Source of the DNA: Wolbachia endosymbiont of Ctenocephalides felis wCfeF
GTDB lineage: Bacteria; Pseudomonadota; Alphaproteobacteria; Rickettsiales; Anaplasmataceae
Assembly: GCA_028571325.1 (NCBI GenBank)
Contig: CP116767.1
Span: 1,207,150 to 1,271,149 of the forward strand
DNA length: 64,000 nucleotides
Direction of reading: 5' to 3'
The position numbers and the translations under genes were made by a program. Shown here piece by piece: positions 9,079-18,043 of this stretch. Position 1 is the first letter of the stretch. Every line of letters starts with the position of its first letter. The notes under the pieces are model-generated. The model was given only the letters and a program-made list of their open reading frames with translations. It did no database searches and was not told the origin of the DNA.

Positions 9079-9282
9079 ATGTCAGATGATAAAACAAGCA
9101 GAGGATACTCTTTGCCTCATCCAGAAAATATTGCAGTTCAAGATGTGGTACGTATCCGTACTACAATTGAGAAAATAGATGAAGATATCGCTAAAAGAGA
9201 GAATGAGCACAATAAGCTTAAAAAAGCATTTGAACGACTGAATTTTGAGACTTTTTTGAATTTTTGGAATGACCATTGCTAA
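9079..9282 (+). CDS. Short protein resembling a tail-fibre N-terminus
   Basis: A 67-residue product from ATG 9079. It contains YSLPHPENIAVQDVVRIRTTI, the kind of segment that begins P2-type tail fibres and anchors them to the baseplate, followed by a charged helix (KIDEDIAKRENEHNKLKKAF). It ends FLNFWNDHC and overlaps the fibre gene (9269) by 14 bases in another frame. Just before the overlap is a run of five T (9261-9265). A slip there would fuse this segment to the fibre. It may be a separate anchor protein, a frameshifted fibre N-terminus, or a programmed frameshift product. Confidence 0.6.
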   Translation: MSDDKTSRGYSLPHPENIAVQDVVRIRTTIEKIDEDIAKRENEHNKLKKAFERLNFETFLNFWNDHC

Positions 9283-10726
9283 CGAAGCCATAGATGCATT
9301 GCATCAAAGAATTAAAGATTTAGCAGCAAATAGCACACCTGATCAATTAGCGTACCTTGCTAAATCATTAGAATCGATGATAGGTAAAAAAGCTATTTCT
9401 GATATTGTGCAAATGACTGAAGTAAAAGAGATAATTGATGCACTACAAAAAAGACTTAAGGATTTAGCAGTAAATAGTACGCCAGATCAATTAGCATATC
9501 TTGCTAAAGCACTGGAATCAATAATCGACAAAAGTGCAGTTTCTGAAATTGTACAGATGACAGATGGAAAGCTGAAAGAACTTCTAAACGCTGCAAGATC
9601 ACATTTGAATGACATAAATACCAATAAGGAAAATTCTATATCGGCGATAACTGGAGCAAAAACAGATTCTGTCAACGAAATTAACAAGCTTAAAGATAAT
9701 TCCTTAAACACTTTAAAAGCATCATCAGATTCACACATATCGCTGCTAGATACGAGAAAAGATGCCAATATTGCAGCAATAAACAGTGTTGGCAATGATC
9801 ATAAAGATGGTCTTAAAGGTTTAGTGAATAACTTCCGTACTGTTAATGATGTGCCAAGTGGTTCGTCAATTATGAAGGAGATAAGGAGCAGAGAACCAAC
9901 CAAGCTTAACTCCATAAATGATGTACCAAGTGGCTCGTCAATCATGAAAGAAGTAAGAAAGCGTCATATGATTGAACCAGGAGCGCTGCCTTTTTTGTTT
10001 GGTGTACTAAGTAGAAAAAATAATTACTTTGGCCACGGAACTTTTACGACAGAGCTTGGAAAGTGGAGTAGTGATATAACAAAAACCGACCATATGTTAC
10101 AACTACTAGCAGGTAGCCATACATACGATACAGATTACGTTAGTTTTTATCGGCCAAGACAACTAAGTTTTATAGAGGGAAATAAGGGCACGTTTATTTA
10201 CGGAGAGTCATACACAAACAGTTTTTCGAGTAGTCATGATTCAATATATTACTACCCATATGCTGCACTTGGAGTAATATTTGTAAAAAATACAACGAAT
10301 GCGAACATAAATAAAACAATAGAATTTGTTGGATCATCGTATTCGAGTACGGAGTATGGGGGTGCAGGATTATTTGTGGGAACTCCTGATAATACCAGTA
10401 AGTCAAGAATCTCTAAAATAATGTGGAAAAATGTTTATCAATACACTAGTTCTGATAGCAAGTTAACTGGATCTGGCAATGTAGAAATTCCAGCAGGAAA
10501 AACAGTTGCAATATTACTTTATACATCATCTTATCTATATTCAAGAGGAAAAGTTAGTGAAGGTGCGTTTTCAGGTGATATACACACCTATGGTCAATTT
10601 ATACAGTGGGGGATTTATAACATACGTAGCAATTTTCTAACTACAGGGCTTGAAGTAGATGTGGAAAGGACGCTCAGGGCTTGGCAATGTCCAGGATTAG
10701 ATGCTACTTGCAAAATTTGGCAGTAA
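9269..10726 (+). CDS. Tail fibre (gpH position)
   Basis: A 485-residue fibre-like protein. Residues 1-105 hold two copies of a 46-residue helical repeat (core NSTPDQLAYLAKSLESMI and NSTPDQLAYLAKALESII). A coiled-coil shaft follows to about 190, then a short duplication (NDVPSGSSIMKE twice, about 191-232). The C-terminal 250 residues are rich in Tyr, Ser and Gly and probably form the receptor-binding tip (YGGAGLFVGTPDN, EIPAGKTVAILLYTSSYLY). It precedes the fibre chaperone gene as in the P2 order H-G. Start ATG 9269 lies inside the preceding short gene, so translation is coupled or a frameshift joins the two. Confidence 0.8.
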   Translation: MTIANEAIDALHQRIKDLAANSTPDQLAYLAKSLESMIGKKAISDIVQMTEVKEIIDALQKRLKDLAVNSTPDQLAYLAKALESIIDKSAVSEIVQMTDGKLKELLNAARSHLNDINTNKENSISAITGAKTDSVNEINKLKDNSLNTLKASSDSHISLLDTRKDANIAAINSVGNDHKDGLKGLVNNFRTVNDVPSGSSIMKEIRSREPTKLNSINDVPSGSSIMKEVRKRHMIEPGALPFLFGVLSRKNNYFGHGTFTTELGKWSSDITKTDHMLQLLAGSHTYDTDYVSFYRPRQLSFIEGNKGTFIYGESYTNSFSSSHDSIYYYPYAALGVIFVKNTTNANINKTIEFVGSSYSSTEYGGAGLFVGTPDNTSKSRISKIMWKNVYQYTSSDSKLTGSGNVEIPAGKTVAILLYTSSYLYSRGKVSEGAFSGDIHTYGQFIQWGIYNIRSNFLTTGLEVDVERTLRAWQCPGLDATCKIWQ

Positions 10727-10739
10727 AAGGAGAAAAGGA

Positions 10740-11300
10740 ATGCCTATTTATATTAGATTTGAAAATAACAAGCAAGTAGAGACAACAACGCTTGAAAGTA
10801 AGCCAACTGGAAATGATTGGTACGAGGCGCCAAAGAATTTTGATTGGCAAAAAAGTTATTGTTTAACAGAAGGAGGAGAAATTGCTCAGCGTACTAAAGA
10901 AGATATACAAAAGGAGTTACTGGATAATGCGAAGCTTTGTGCATTTGATAGTATGCGTTTTTATTATGATAGCCATATTAACCAATATGCAGGGCATTCT
11001 CACCAGAAGTCTAAATCGTATGCGATACAAGCGAAAGCCGCAGAGAATATTTTAGCAGTACCAGAATCTATGAATGAAAAGGATAAAGAAATTATAGAGC
11101 CATTAGCAAAAGTCCGTGGTATTACAGTTATTGAAATGGCAAGAATAATTGAAGAAAAAGTAAAAAAAGCAGTAAAAGCAATAATGAAATGTGAAGAGTT
11201 GGAAGACATTACCAAGAAGAAAATTGCAGAAGCCAAAAGTAAAAATGAGCTAGAGAACTTACTAAACGATTTTAAACAAAAGATACAAAGAAATGGCTGA
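10740..11300 (+). CDS. Tail fibre assembly chaperone (gpG position)
   Basis: 186 residues from ATG 10740, which has an AGGAG Shine-Dalgarno 9 bases upstream; the longer frame from 10701 lies inside the fibre gene. The N-terminus (MPIYIRFENNKQVE) and the charged helical body resemble small fibre-assembly proteins that follow the fibre gene in P2-like phages. The C-terminal half is strongly alpha-helical and lysine-rich (ITKKKIAEAKSKNELENLL). The 3' end overlaps the tail sheath start (11293) by 8 bases. Function is inferred mainly from the H-G-FI gene order. Confidence 0.68.
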   Translation: MPIYIRFENNKQVETTTLESKPTGNDWYEAPKNFDWQKSYCLTEGGEIAQRTKEDIQKELLDNAKLCAFDSMRFYYDSHINQYAGHSHQKSKSYAIQAKAAENILAVPESMNEKDKEIIEPLAKVRGITVIEMARIIEEKVKKAVKAIMKCEELEDITKKKIAEAKSKNELENLLNDFKQKIQRNG

Positions 11301-12477
11301 AGAATTTTTACACGGAGTAAATGTTATTGAGGTAACCTCAGGAGCAAAGACAGTACGTACAGCTAAATCATCAGTGATAGGTGTAATTGGTACTGCACCT
11401 GAAGCAGATGAGCAAAAATTTCCGCTAAATAAACCAGTGTTAGTTGCAGGAAGCTTAAAGGAAGCAGCAAAGCTCGGAAAGAGTGGCAGTTTACCTTCTG
11501 CAGTAAATGGAATATTTTCCCAAATCGGTGCAACAGTAGTAGTTATTCGAGTTAAAGAAAGTGAAAACAGCGATTCAAAGCTCAAAGAAAGTGAAACTAT
11601 TCAAAGTATAATCGGTGGAGTTGATAAAGAGACTGGAGAGTATCAAGGGATAGAGGCATTTCTCAGCAGTGAAAGCATAGTTCATGTTGCGCCAAGAATA
11701 TTAATTGCACCTCAGTTTACTCATCAGTTACCTGAAATAGATGGAGTAAATTCAGTAGTGAGTGCTTTAATTTCCATAGCAGAAAAATTAAGAGCAATTA
11801 TTGTTGCAGATGGACCAAATACTAATGATGAAGAAGCAATAAAATGGAGAAAAAGTGTAGGCAGCTCAAGAGTTTATGTTGTTGATCCGTGGGTTAAGGT
11901 GTTTACTGAAGGAAAAGAAGGAACCTTGCCAGCAAGCCCATTTGTAGCTGGTTTAATAGCAAAAGTAGATAGCGAACAAGGATTTTGGCACTCACCTTCA
12001 AATAAAGAGATAAATGGTATTGTTGGAACAAGCAGGCCTATTGATTTTACGCTCGGTAATACAAATTGTAGAGCAAACCATTTAAATGAAAATGAAGTAA
12101 CAACGATAATTCATCAAAATGGCTACAGGCTTTGGGGAAATAGGACATGTTCAAATGACTCAAAATGGGCTTTTCTGTCAGTGAGAAGGACTGCAGATTT
12201 AATCAACGATAGTCTACTTCGAGCTCATCTATGGGCAGTTGATCGCAATATTACCAAAACTTATATAGATGATGTGATTGAGGGGGTGAATTCCTATCTG
12301 GCAAGTTTAAAAGCACAAGGGGCGATTATTAGCGGAAAATGTTATGCAACACCAGAACTCAATACACCGGCAAATATTGCAAGCGGGAAAGTATATTTTG
12401 ATTTCGAATTTACACCACCATATCCAGCAGAACAGATTACTTTCAGGTCACATCTTGTGAGTGGTACAATATTATAA
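11293..12477 (+). CDS. Contractile tail sheath protein (FI)
   Basis: A 394-residue protein of the P2 FI tail sheath family. The N-terminus (FLHGVNVIEVTSGAKTVRTAKSSVIGVIGTA) is the classic sheath start. The body contains WRKSVGSSRVYVVDPWVKV and NGYRLWGNRTCS. The C-terminal segment has FISVRRT-like AFLSVRRTADLINDSL and WAVDRNITKTYIDDV. It forms the contractile outer tube of the WO virion tail and is one of the best-conserved WO structural genes. It is followed 15 bases later by the tube gene, as in P2. Length matches the family. Confidence 0.95.
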   Translation: MAEEFLHGVNVIEVTSGAKTVRTAKSSVIGVIGTAPEADEQKFPLNKPVLVAGSLKEAAKLGKSGSLPSAVNGIFSQIGATVVVIRVKESENSDSKLKESETIQSIIGGVDKETGEYQGIEAFLSSESIVHVAPRILIAPQFTHQLPEIDGVNSVVSALISIAEKLRAIIVADGPNTNDEEAIKWRKSVGSSRVYVVDPWVKVFTEGKEGTLPASPFVAGLIAKVDSEQGFWHSPSNKEINGIVGTSRPIDFTLGNTNCRANHLNENEVTTIIHQNGYRLWGNRTCSNDSKWAFLSVRRTADLINDSLLRAHLWAVDRNITKTYIDDVIEGVNSYLASLKAQGAIISGKCYATPELNTPANIASGKVYFDFEFTPPYPAEQITFRSHLVSGTIL

Positions 12478-12492
12478 AAATGGGAGAAAGAG

Positions 12493-12999
12493 ATGTTACC
12501 GAAGATTTTAAAGAATTTTAACGTATTCGTAGATGGTCGTGGTTATGCAGGAAAAATTGATGAGATAACGCTACCAAAGCTTACCATAAAAACAGAAGAG
12601 TACCGTGCTGGTGGTATGGATATTCCAGTAAATATTGATATGGGCATGGAAAAGATTGAAGCAGATTTCACTTTTTCTGAATACGATACAGAACTCTTTC
12701 GGCTATTTGGGTTGATAAATGGAAATTCGGTATCTTTGACGCTCAGAGGTGGAATGCAAGGGAGTGGTAGTAATGAAGTTGAAGGAGTTATTATCAACCT
12801 TAGGGGCATATTTAAAGAATTTGATTTTGGCAACTGGAAACCTGCTGAAAAAGCCACTCTCAAATGTACTGTAGCTGCCCATTATTATAAACTTACGATA
12901 GGTGGTAATGAATTAATAGAGATCGATGCTGAAAATATGATAAGAAAGATAAATGGTGTTGATCAAATGGCACTACTTCAAACGGTGCTTGGAATATGA
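12493..12999 (+). CDS. Major tail tube protein (FII)
   Basis: 168 residues, the usual length of P2 FII-type tube proteins. It begins MLPKILKNFNVFVDGRGYAGKIDEITLPKLTIKTEEYRAGG with the family's VDG...G...EITLP...RAGGMD pattern. Inner beta strands and GMEKIEADFTFSEYD and WKPAEKATLKCTVAAHYYKL complete the fold. The protein forms the inner tube through which DNA passes. It has a GAGAAAGAG ribosome site and sits between sheath and E genes. An 83-base gap follows before gene E. Confidence 0.94.
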   Translation: MLPKILKNFNVFVDGRGYAGKIDEITLPKLTIKTEEYRAGGMDIPVNIDMGMEKIEADFTFSEYDTELFRLFGLINGNSVSLTLRGGMQGSGSNEVEGVIINLRGIFKEFDFGNWKPAEKATLKCTVAAHYYKLTIGGNELIEIDAENMIRKINGVDQMALLQTVLGI

Positions 13000-13082
13000 A
13001 GATTTTTAGAATTCTATTTTTTAGATGTTGATCAAATAGTTATAAATGTTTTACAAGATTTTATTTTTTACAGGAGAATTTT

Positions 13083-13340
13083 ATGCAAACTATAACGCTA
13101 AACAACCCAATTACAGTTGATGGAATTTCTGTCTCAGAACTTACCATTAGACGTCCAAAAGTTAGAGACTACTTGGCAATAGAACGCATTAATGGTAGTG
13201 ACCTAAATAAGGAAGTAACTTTGACTGCCAATTTGACATCAGTTGCAAAAGAAGCAATTGAAGAGTTGGATATTGCTGATTATGTAAAAGTGCAAGAAGT
13301 ATTAAAGGATTTTTTTTCACCGATTGTCCAAAAAACTTGA
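13083..13340 (+). CDS. Tail assembly chaperone E
   Basis: An 85-residue protein of the P2 gpE / tail assembly chaperone group, lying between tube and tape measure genes. It starts MQTITLNNPITVDGISVSELTIRRPKVRDYL with the strand pattern of this family and has an AGGAG site upstream. It ends VQKT just after a run of six A at 13330-13335, and a second frame opens there and continues to 13468. In P2, lambda and relatives, an E/E' (G/GT) frameshift makes a longer chaperone that loads tape measure protein. The layout here fits. Confidence 0.88.
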   Translation: MQTITLNNPITVDGISVSELTIRRPKVRDYLAIERINGSDLNKEVTLTANLTSVAKEAIEELDIADYVKVQEVLKDFFSPIVQKT

Positions 13341-13468
13341 GATTAGAAATACTAGTGCTTGGCTCTATCATAGGTGGTGGAGTTGAGCACATTCTTGATA
13401 TGGAGATTAGTGAGTTTATTTTATGGAGCAAATTAGCTAGGGAGTTCAAATGTCAGTATTATCGATAA
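13334..13468 (+). CDS. E' extension, read by candidate -1 frameshift
   Basis: The -1 frame is open from the A6 run (13330-13335) to a stop at 13468 and encodes NLRLEILVLGSIIGGGVEHI followed by MEISEFILWSKLAREF, a typical E'/GT C-terminal segment. It has no start codon of its own in the right place. Slippage of the Lys-AAA codon at 13332-13334 back by one base would make a 128-residue E-E' fusion. The end overlaps the tape measure start by 19 bases, as in lambda and P2. Confidence 0.65.
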   Translation, partial: NLRLEILVLGSIIGGGVEHILDMEISEFILWSKLAREFKCQYYR

Positions 13469-15774
13469 AAATAGGTGCGGTACTTGATGGCAGTTTTAAT
13501 ACTGTAATAAAGGGAAGCAGTGGTCAACTTACCCGTCTTGGTGAGAATATAAGAAAGCTTGATTCATCTTTAAAATCAGTATCAAAGTTTAAGCAGTTGG
13601 GTAGTGATGTTTTGACTAGCAGGAGGTCGTGGAAGGGCTTTGAAGATCAAGTAAAATCTTTAGCTAAACAAATGAAAGCGGTGGAGAAACCAAGCAAAAC
13701 TTTAAAAGCAGAGTTTGATAAAGCTAAGTTTTCTGCAACAAAAGCAAAAGAAGCATATTTGAAAAAGAGAGATGCTTTGCATTCATTTAATGAAGAAGTA
13801 AGGAAAAGTGGAAGAAATATTAAGTCATTAGTAAGTGATCAATATAAACTTGGTTCTTCTATTGAAGTGCTAAAAGGTAAGTATGGTAAGCTTGGGTCTG
13901 CAATACGTAGTCACCAAAGTTTTTTAGCAAGTAAGACACATTTTAAGTCACAAATTATAGAGACTATTGGACTAGGGCTTTCACTTGCAGCACCAATTAA
14001 AGTTGCTATTGACTTTGAAAGTGCTATGGCTGATGTTACAAAAGTAGTTGATTTTGATGAAAAGACAAAGGAAGCTGATAAATTTGCAAAAAAGTTAAAA
14101 GAGATGTCACGTACTGTACCATTATCAGCCGCAGAACTGGCACAAATAGCTGCAAGCGGTGGTCAACTTGGTATCAAAAAAGAAGATCTTTTCAAATTTA
14201 CAGAAACGGTGGCAAAAATGTCTACAGCATTTGATATGTCTGCAGAGCAAGCAGGTGATTCCATAGCTAAACTCTCTAACGTTTATGGAATTGATGTTAG
14301 TGAAATGGAGCATGTTGGTAATGTAATCAACCACTTATCAGATAACACTGCTGCTAAAGCAAAAGATATGGTTGAAGCTCTAGCAATAGTTGGTGGTACT
14401 GCAAAGCAGTTTGGATTAAAGTTTGAACAAACAAGTAGTTTAGTAAATGCTTTCATTAGTTTAGGCAAACAACCAGCAAAAGCAGGAACTGCCATAAATG
14501 CTTTACTTTCTGAGCTGCAAACTGCTGAAGGTCAAGGAAAAGAGTTTAAGGCAGCACTAGAAGAAATGGGTATAACCACAGAAGAAATGGTGCAAAGAAT
14601 AAGTGAAAATGGGGAAGAAGCATTACTCTACTTTTTTCAAACTCTAAAGAAAATGGATAATCAGGAACGTTCTACAATCCTGATGAAACTTTTCGGTCAG
14701 GAATATCAAGATGATATTGCATTATTAGCTGGAAGTTTTAATAAGTATGAGGATGCAATAAAGTTATTGGCTAACACAGAAAAGTACGGAAGCTCTCTGC
14801 AAAAAGAATTCAAAAATCGTGCAGACACTACAGCCAATAAATTAAGACTCCTTCGAAATGCAATAGCTGAAGTTGGTATGAACCTGGGCTCGGTGATGCT
14901 GCCTACTTTAAAATTTATAGCTGAATTTTTACAAGAAAAAACTAGGAGCATAGCCTTATTTGCAGAAAAATATCCAACCTTAACTACAGCAATCATGGGA
15001 ACTATAGCAGCTTTGATAAGTTTGAAAATCTTAGTAGTAGGCTTAGGTTATGGGTTTACTTTTTTAGCAAGTACAGTTCTCGGTTTAAGGGCAAAAATAC
15101 TTGCAACATTTTCATTTTTATCAGCTACAGTTTTTCCTGCAGTAATAACAGGGCTAAGAGCAATAACGCTTGCTGTAATGAGTAATCCTATAGGGCTTTT
15201 AATTGCTGGACTTGTCACTGGTGCAGCACTTGTTATCACTCACTGGCAAAAAGTGAAGGAATTCTTTGCTAGTTTTTGGAAATCAATCATAAAACCGATA
15301 GGAGAGGCTTTTTCATGGATGGGAGATACAGTTAGTAGCGTATTTTGGAAAGTATCAGAAAATAGTCCAATAAAAGAATTTGAGAAGAGAAAAACTGTTA
15401 TTTCGTTAGTTGATGGAGAAGCTAGCAATGTACTTTCTAAAAATAGTGTTTTTAATAATGGGAATCTTTTATCAAATAATGGTGTGATGAAAGGAATTTC
15501 TAAAAATAGCTGGAATAATGTTGAAGGATTCAAAATTAAACATGCTATTGCAGAAAAGAAATCTATGGCAGATGAGAAAGATCTCAATCTAAAAGAGTAC
15601 GTAAAAAGCAAATATGAAAATAAAACTTTTAACCAAACTCAACATAATTATTTCAACATAAGTGTACAAGCAGCACCAAATCAAGATGTTCGTAGCCTTG
15701 CTGATGAAGTAATAAAAAGGATAAGAGAAAAATCACGTGATGTTCTGTTTGATACCATAGACCCTGTTTATTAA
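13450..15774 (+). CDS. Tail tape measure protein (T)
   Basis: A 774-residue TP901-type tape measure protein. It has an N-terminal coiled region to about 190. The core motif FESAMADVTKVVDFDE follows, with SRTVPLSAAELAQIAASGGQ and MSAEQAGDSIAKLSNVYGI (about 195-290). Hydrophobic segments near 520-600 (TAIMGTIAALISLKILVVGL, LIAGLVTGAALVI) may insert in the membrane during DNA ejection. The C-terminal tail is polar. Its length sets the tail length; by the usual relation a 774-residue protein implies a tail of roughly 100 nm, which is inference. It overlaps the E' frame. Confidence 0.94.
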   Translation: MSVLSIKIGAVLDGSFNTVIKGSSGQLTRLGENIRKLDSSLKSVSKFKQLGSDVLTSRRSWKGFEDQVKSLAKQMKAVEKPSKTLKAEFDKAKFSATKAKEAYLKKRDALHSFNEEVRKSGRNIKSLVSDQYKLGSSIEVLKGKYGKLGSAIRSHQSFLASKTHFKSQIIETIGLGLSLAAPIKVAIDFESAMADVTKVVDFDEKTKEADKFAKKLKEMSRTVPLSAAELAQIAASGGQLGIKKEDLFKFTETVAKMSTAFDMSAEQAGDSIAKLSNVYGIDVSEMEHVGNVINHLSDNTAAKAKDMVEALAIVGGTAKQFGLKFEQTSSLVNAFISLGKQPAKAGTAINALLSELQTAEGQGKEFKAALEEMGITTEEMVQRISENGEEALLYFFQTLKKMDNQERSTILMKLFGQEYQDDIALLAGSFNKYEDAIKLLANTEKYGSSLQKEFKNRADTTANKLRLLRNAIAEVGMNLGSVMLPTLKFIAEFLQEKTRSIALFAEKYPTLTTAIMGTIAALISLKILVVGLGYGFTFLASTVLGLRAKILATFSFLSATVFPAVITGLRAITLAVMSNPIGLLIAGLVTGAALVITHWQKVKEFFASFWKSIIKPIGEAFSWMGDTVSSVFWKVSENSPIKEFEKRKTVISLVDGEASNVLSKNSVFNNGNLLSNNGVMKGISKNSWNNVEGFKIKHAIAEKKSMADEKDLNLKEYVKSKYENKTFNQTQHNYFNISVQAAPNQDVRSLADEVIKRIREKSRDVLFDTIDPVY

Positions 15775-15775
15775 A

Positions 15776-16123
15776 ATGTTGTCTCTTGGCCCGTATAAAT
15801 TTGTTCCAAGAAGTTTAAAGTATAATAGAGAGAATCGTTGGAGCACAATTGAGTGTATTGAAAATATGCCACTATTACAAAATATCGGTCAAGGTATAGA
15901 AGATATAGATTTAGAAGGAACGATTTATCTACATAATCTCAATGGGCTAAATCAATTAAAGAATATGAAAGAAGCTGAAAAACCACATATTTTAGTAGAT
16001 AGTTTAGGTAATATTTTAGGACAGTTCGTAATTACCAGGTTAGAAGAAAAGCAGATGTATTTTTTACCTAGTGGACTACCAAGAAAAGTTGAATTTAGTT
16101 TGAGTTTGAAGAGCTATAGATGA
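15776..16123 (+). CDS. Tail protein U
   Basis: A 115-residue P2 GpU-family protein: MLSLGPYKFVPRSLKYNRENRW at the N-terminus, ending PRKVEFSLSLKSYR. The family sits between tape measure and X in P2-like phages and is involved in tail assembly and termination. It starts one base after the T stop, and its TGA stop overlaps the start of X (ATGA), so T, U and X are translationally coupled. Length agrees with P2 GpU, which is a little longer. Confidence 0.9.
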   Translation: MLSLGPYKFVPRSLKYNRENRWSTIECIENMPLLQNIGQGIEDIDLEGTIYLHNLNGLNQLKNMKEAEKPHILVDSLGNILGQFVITRLEEKQMYFLPSGLPRKVEFSLSLKSYR

Positions 16124-16329
16124 TTATATATTACTTAGCCAAAGAAGGAGAAATGCTAGATCTGATTTGCTGGAAACATTACGGATTTACGGATGGAGTA
16201 GTGGAATTAGTACTAGCAGAGAACTTAGGTTTGGCAGAATACGGAAGCTTTTTGCCTGCAGGATTAAAGATAAAGCTTCCTACTATTCAGAAACCAGTAC
16301 AAAAGTCAAAATTAAAGGTCTGGGAATAA
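16120..16329 (+). CDS. Tail protein X, LysM-like
   Basis: A 69-residue P2 GpX-type protein: MIIYYLAKEGEMLDLICWKHYG followed by VELVLAENLGLAEYG and FLPAGLKIKLP. This is the short LysM-like fold of tail protein X, thought to bind peptidoglycan or the baseplate hub. It starts within the ATGA overlap with U and its stop is immediately followed by the D start codon. Length is typical. Confidence 0.9.
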   Translation: MIIYYLAKEGEMLDLICWKHYGFTDGVVELVLAENLGLAEYGSFLPAGLKIKLPTIQKPVQKSKLKVWE

Positions 16330-17280
16330 ATGCAGCCAGATTTTATAATAGATAAATGTGAATCAGTTAAAGATAGAGTCATATCATTGCGCCTTACCGA
16401 TGAATCTGGGACAATAGACGATGTAGTTGAAGTACACGTTGATTATAGGGACAAAGACATAGATATTCCTAATGAATTGAATATTTCTTTAGGGTACAGG
16501 GAAATCGGAGTAATGCCAATGGGTGTATATACAGTTAATGAAATTACGGTGCAGAGTCCACCTAAAACCTTACTAATAAAAGCCCATGCAACAAATTTAA
16601 GACTGTCATTAAAAGAGAAAGTATCTAAGGAATGGCATCAAATTACTTTAGGTAATTTGGTTAAGGAAATAGCAGAAAAGCACGGATATGGGTACGGAGT
16701 TGCAGAAGAGTTTGAAAATGTGTTGATTCCACATATTAACCAAATAGAAGAAAGTGATATAAGTTTATTAACAAAAATAGCAATAGAATACGGAGCAATG
16801 GCAAAGCTAGCTGGCGGATATATACTTTTTATTCCAAAAGGCAAAGCCAAATCAGCAACTGGAAAAGCTTTAGGAACAACAGCTATTAGACCTCAAGACA
16901 CGATAAATTGGAAAGTGCATTTTACCGTGAGCAAGTACAACTCAGTGGTTGCAAAATGGCATAGCTATGAAAAGGGTGAAACTATATCAGAAACAGTTGG
17001 CTCTGGTAGTCCAAGTTATACCATACAAACGCTTTACTCTAATGTAGAATCAGCACTAAGTGCAGCAAATGCTAAGTTAAAACAACTAAAGCGAAATAAT
17101 GCAGTATTGGATATCACTATGCCTGGTAATCCAGAACTATTTGCAGAGGCGAAACTTAGCTTGTTAGGGTTTCATCAAGATATAGACGGTGAATGGATAA
17201 TTGACAGAGCAGAACATGTGTTAGATAGTTCAGGTTATCGCACTGTGTTATCAGCATTAACGTTAAGAAAAAATCAGTAA
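16330..17280 (+). CDS. Baseplate hub / late control protein D
   Basis: A 316-residue member of the P2 gene D family: MQPDFIIDKCESVKDRVISL, then LRLSLKEKVSKEWHQITLG and IEESDISLLTKIAIEYGAM, which are family landmarks. In P2 the product is a baseplate hub component related to T4 gp27/VgrG, although it is named for a late control phenotype. It closes the P2-like tail cluster FI-FII-E-T-U-X-D. The adjacent downstream genes are accessory (ankyrin, membrane protein, patatin). Confidence 0.93.
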   Translation: MQPDFIIDKCESVKDRVISLRLTDESGTIDDVVEVHVDYRDKDIDIPNELNISLGYREIGVMPMGVYTVNEITVQSPPKTLLIKAHATNLRLSLKEKVSKEWHQITLGNLVKEIAEKHGYGYGVAEEFENVLIPHINQIEESDISLLTKIAIEYGAMAKLAGGYILFIPKGKAKSATGKALGTTAIRPQDTINWKVHFTVSKYNSVVAKWHSYEKGETISETVGSGSPSYTIQTLYSNVESALSAANAKLKQLKRNNAVLDITMPGNPELFAEAKLSLLGFHQDIDGEWIIDRAEHVLDSSGYRTVLSALTLRKNQ

Positions 17281-17292
17281 ACCAAATGTTTA

Positions 17293-17829
17293 ATGTTGAA
17301 AAAAGTATTGAATATGAACAGAGACTCAAGAAATAAGCTACATTTTTGGTGGTTTATAGTAACAGTAGTATGTGTTATTATTACCTATTGCTATACGAAA
17401 GCAAAAGCTACAGATAATTATAAAACAATATTGCGGATTGCATCTGAAAATTGTAACTTAGAAATTGCGAAGTTTTCAGTAAAAAATTTATTAGATATAG
17501 ATACGCAAATTTTTAAACTTACTACACTACATTATGCTGCAGGAGAAGGATGCTTAGAAGTTGTCAAATTTCTGATAGACGAAGGAATTAATGTAAATAT
17601 TATCAACGGGTATGGAAGTACAGCACTTCACAATGCTGCGTATCGAGGGGATTTAGAAATCATAAGGTTTTTATTGGAGAAAGGTGCAAATCCTACAATC
17701 AGAAATAAAGATGGAAAAAACCCAAGAGATGTAGCTGTGCTAAGATCACGGCACAATAAAGATAAACCATACGATGAAATTATACACTTGCTCTATAATG
17801 CTGAAAAGGAACACAAATCTGAGCAGTAA
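17293..17829 (+). CDS. Membrane-anchored ankyrin-repeat protein at the tail/EAM border
   Basis: A 178-residue protein with a single N-terminal membrane segment (HFWWFIVTVVCVIITYC, about 18-34) followed by three ankyrin repeats, e.g. TTLHYAAGEGCLEVVKFLIDEG and TALHNAAYRGDLEIIRFLLEKG. It follows tail gene D by 12 bases and lies in the same orientation as the tail operon. An ankyrin gene at this place next to a patatin gene is common in WO phages. The anchor suggests an inner-membrane or secreted location. It may be a virion-linked or host-directed effector; function unknown. Confidence 0.85.
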   Translation: MLKKVLNMNRDSRNKLHFWWFIVTVVCVIITYCYTKAKATDNYKTILRIASENCNLEIAKFSVKNLLDIDTQIFKLTTLHYAAGEGCLEVVKFLIDEGINVNIINGYGSTALHNAAYRGDLEIIRFLLEKGANPTIRNKDGKNPRDVAVLRSRHNKDKPYDEIIHLLYNAEKEHKSEQ

Positions 17830-18043
17830 TATTTCGTAACTGGGAAACAATAGGAAATATTTATACATGTCAAGTTTAAGATAATTTTTTTAGATTGATC
17901 CATAAATTACTAACCTTATTACTCAATTTCTAAAATAGTTTTTTCCATTTTCCTTCTTATGCCGCTTGCACTTAACTTGACGCTTATGAACACTACCAAA
18001 CAAGAAATAATTGAAAGTCTTTTATTATACAATCAGGAAAAGC

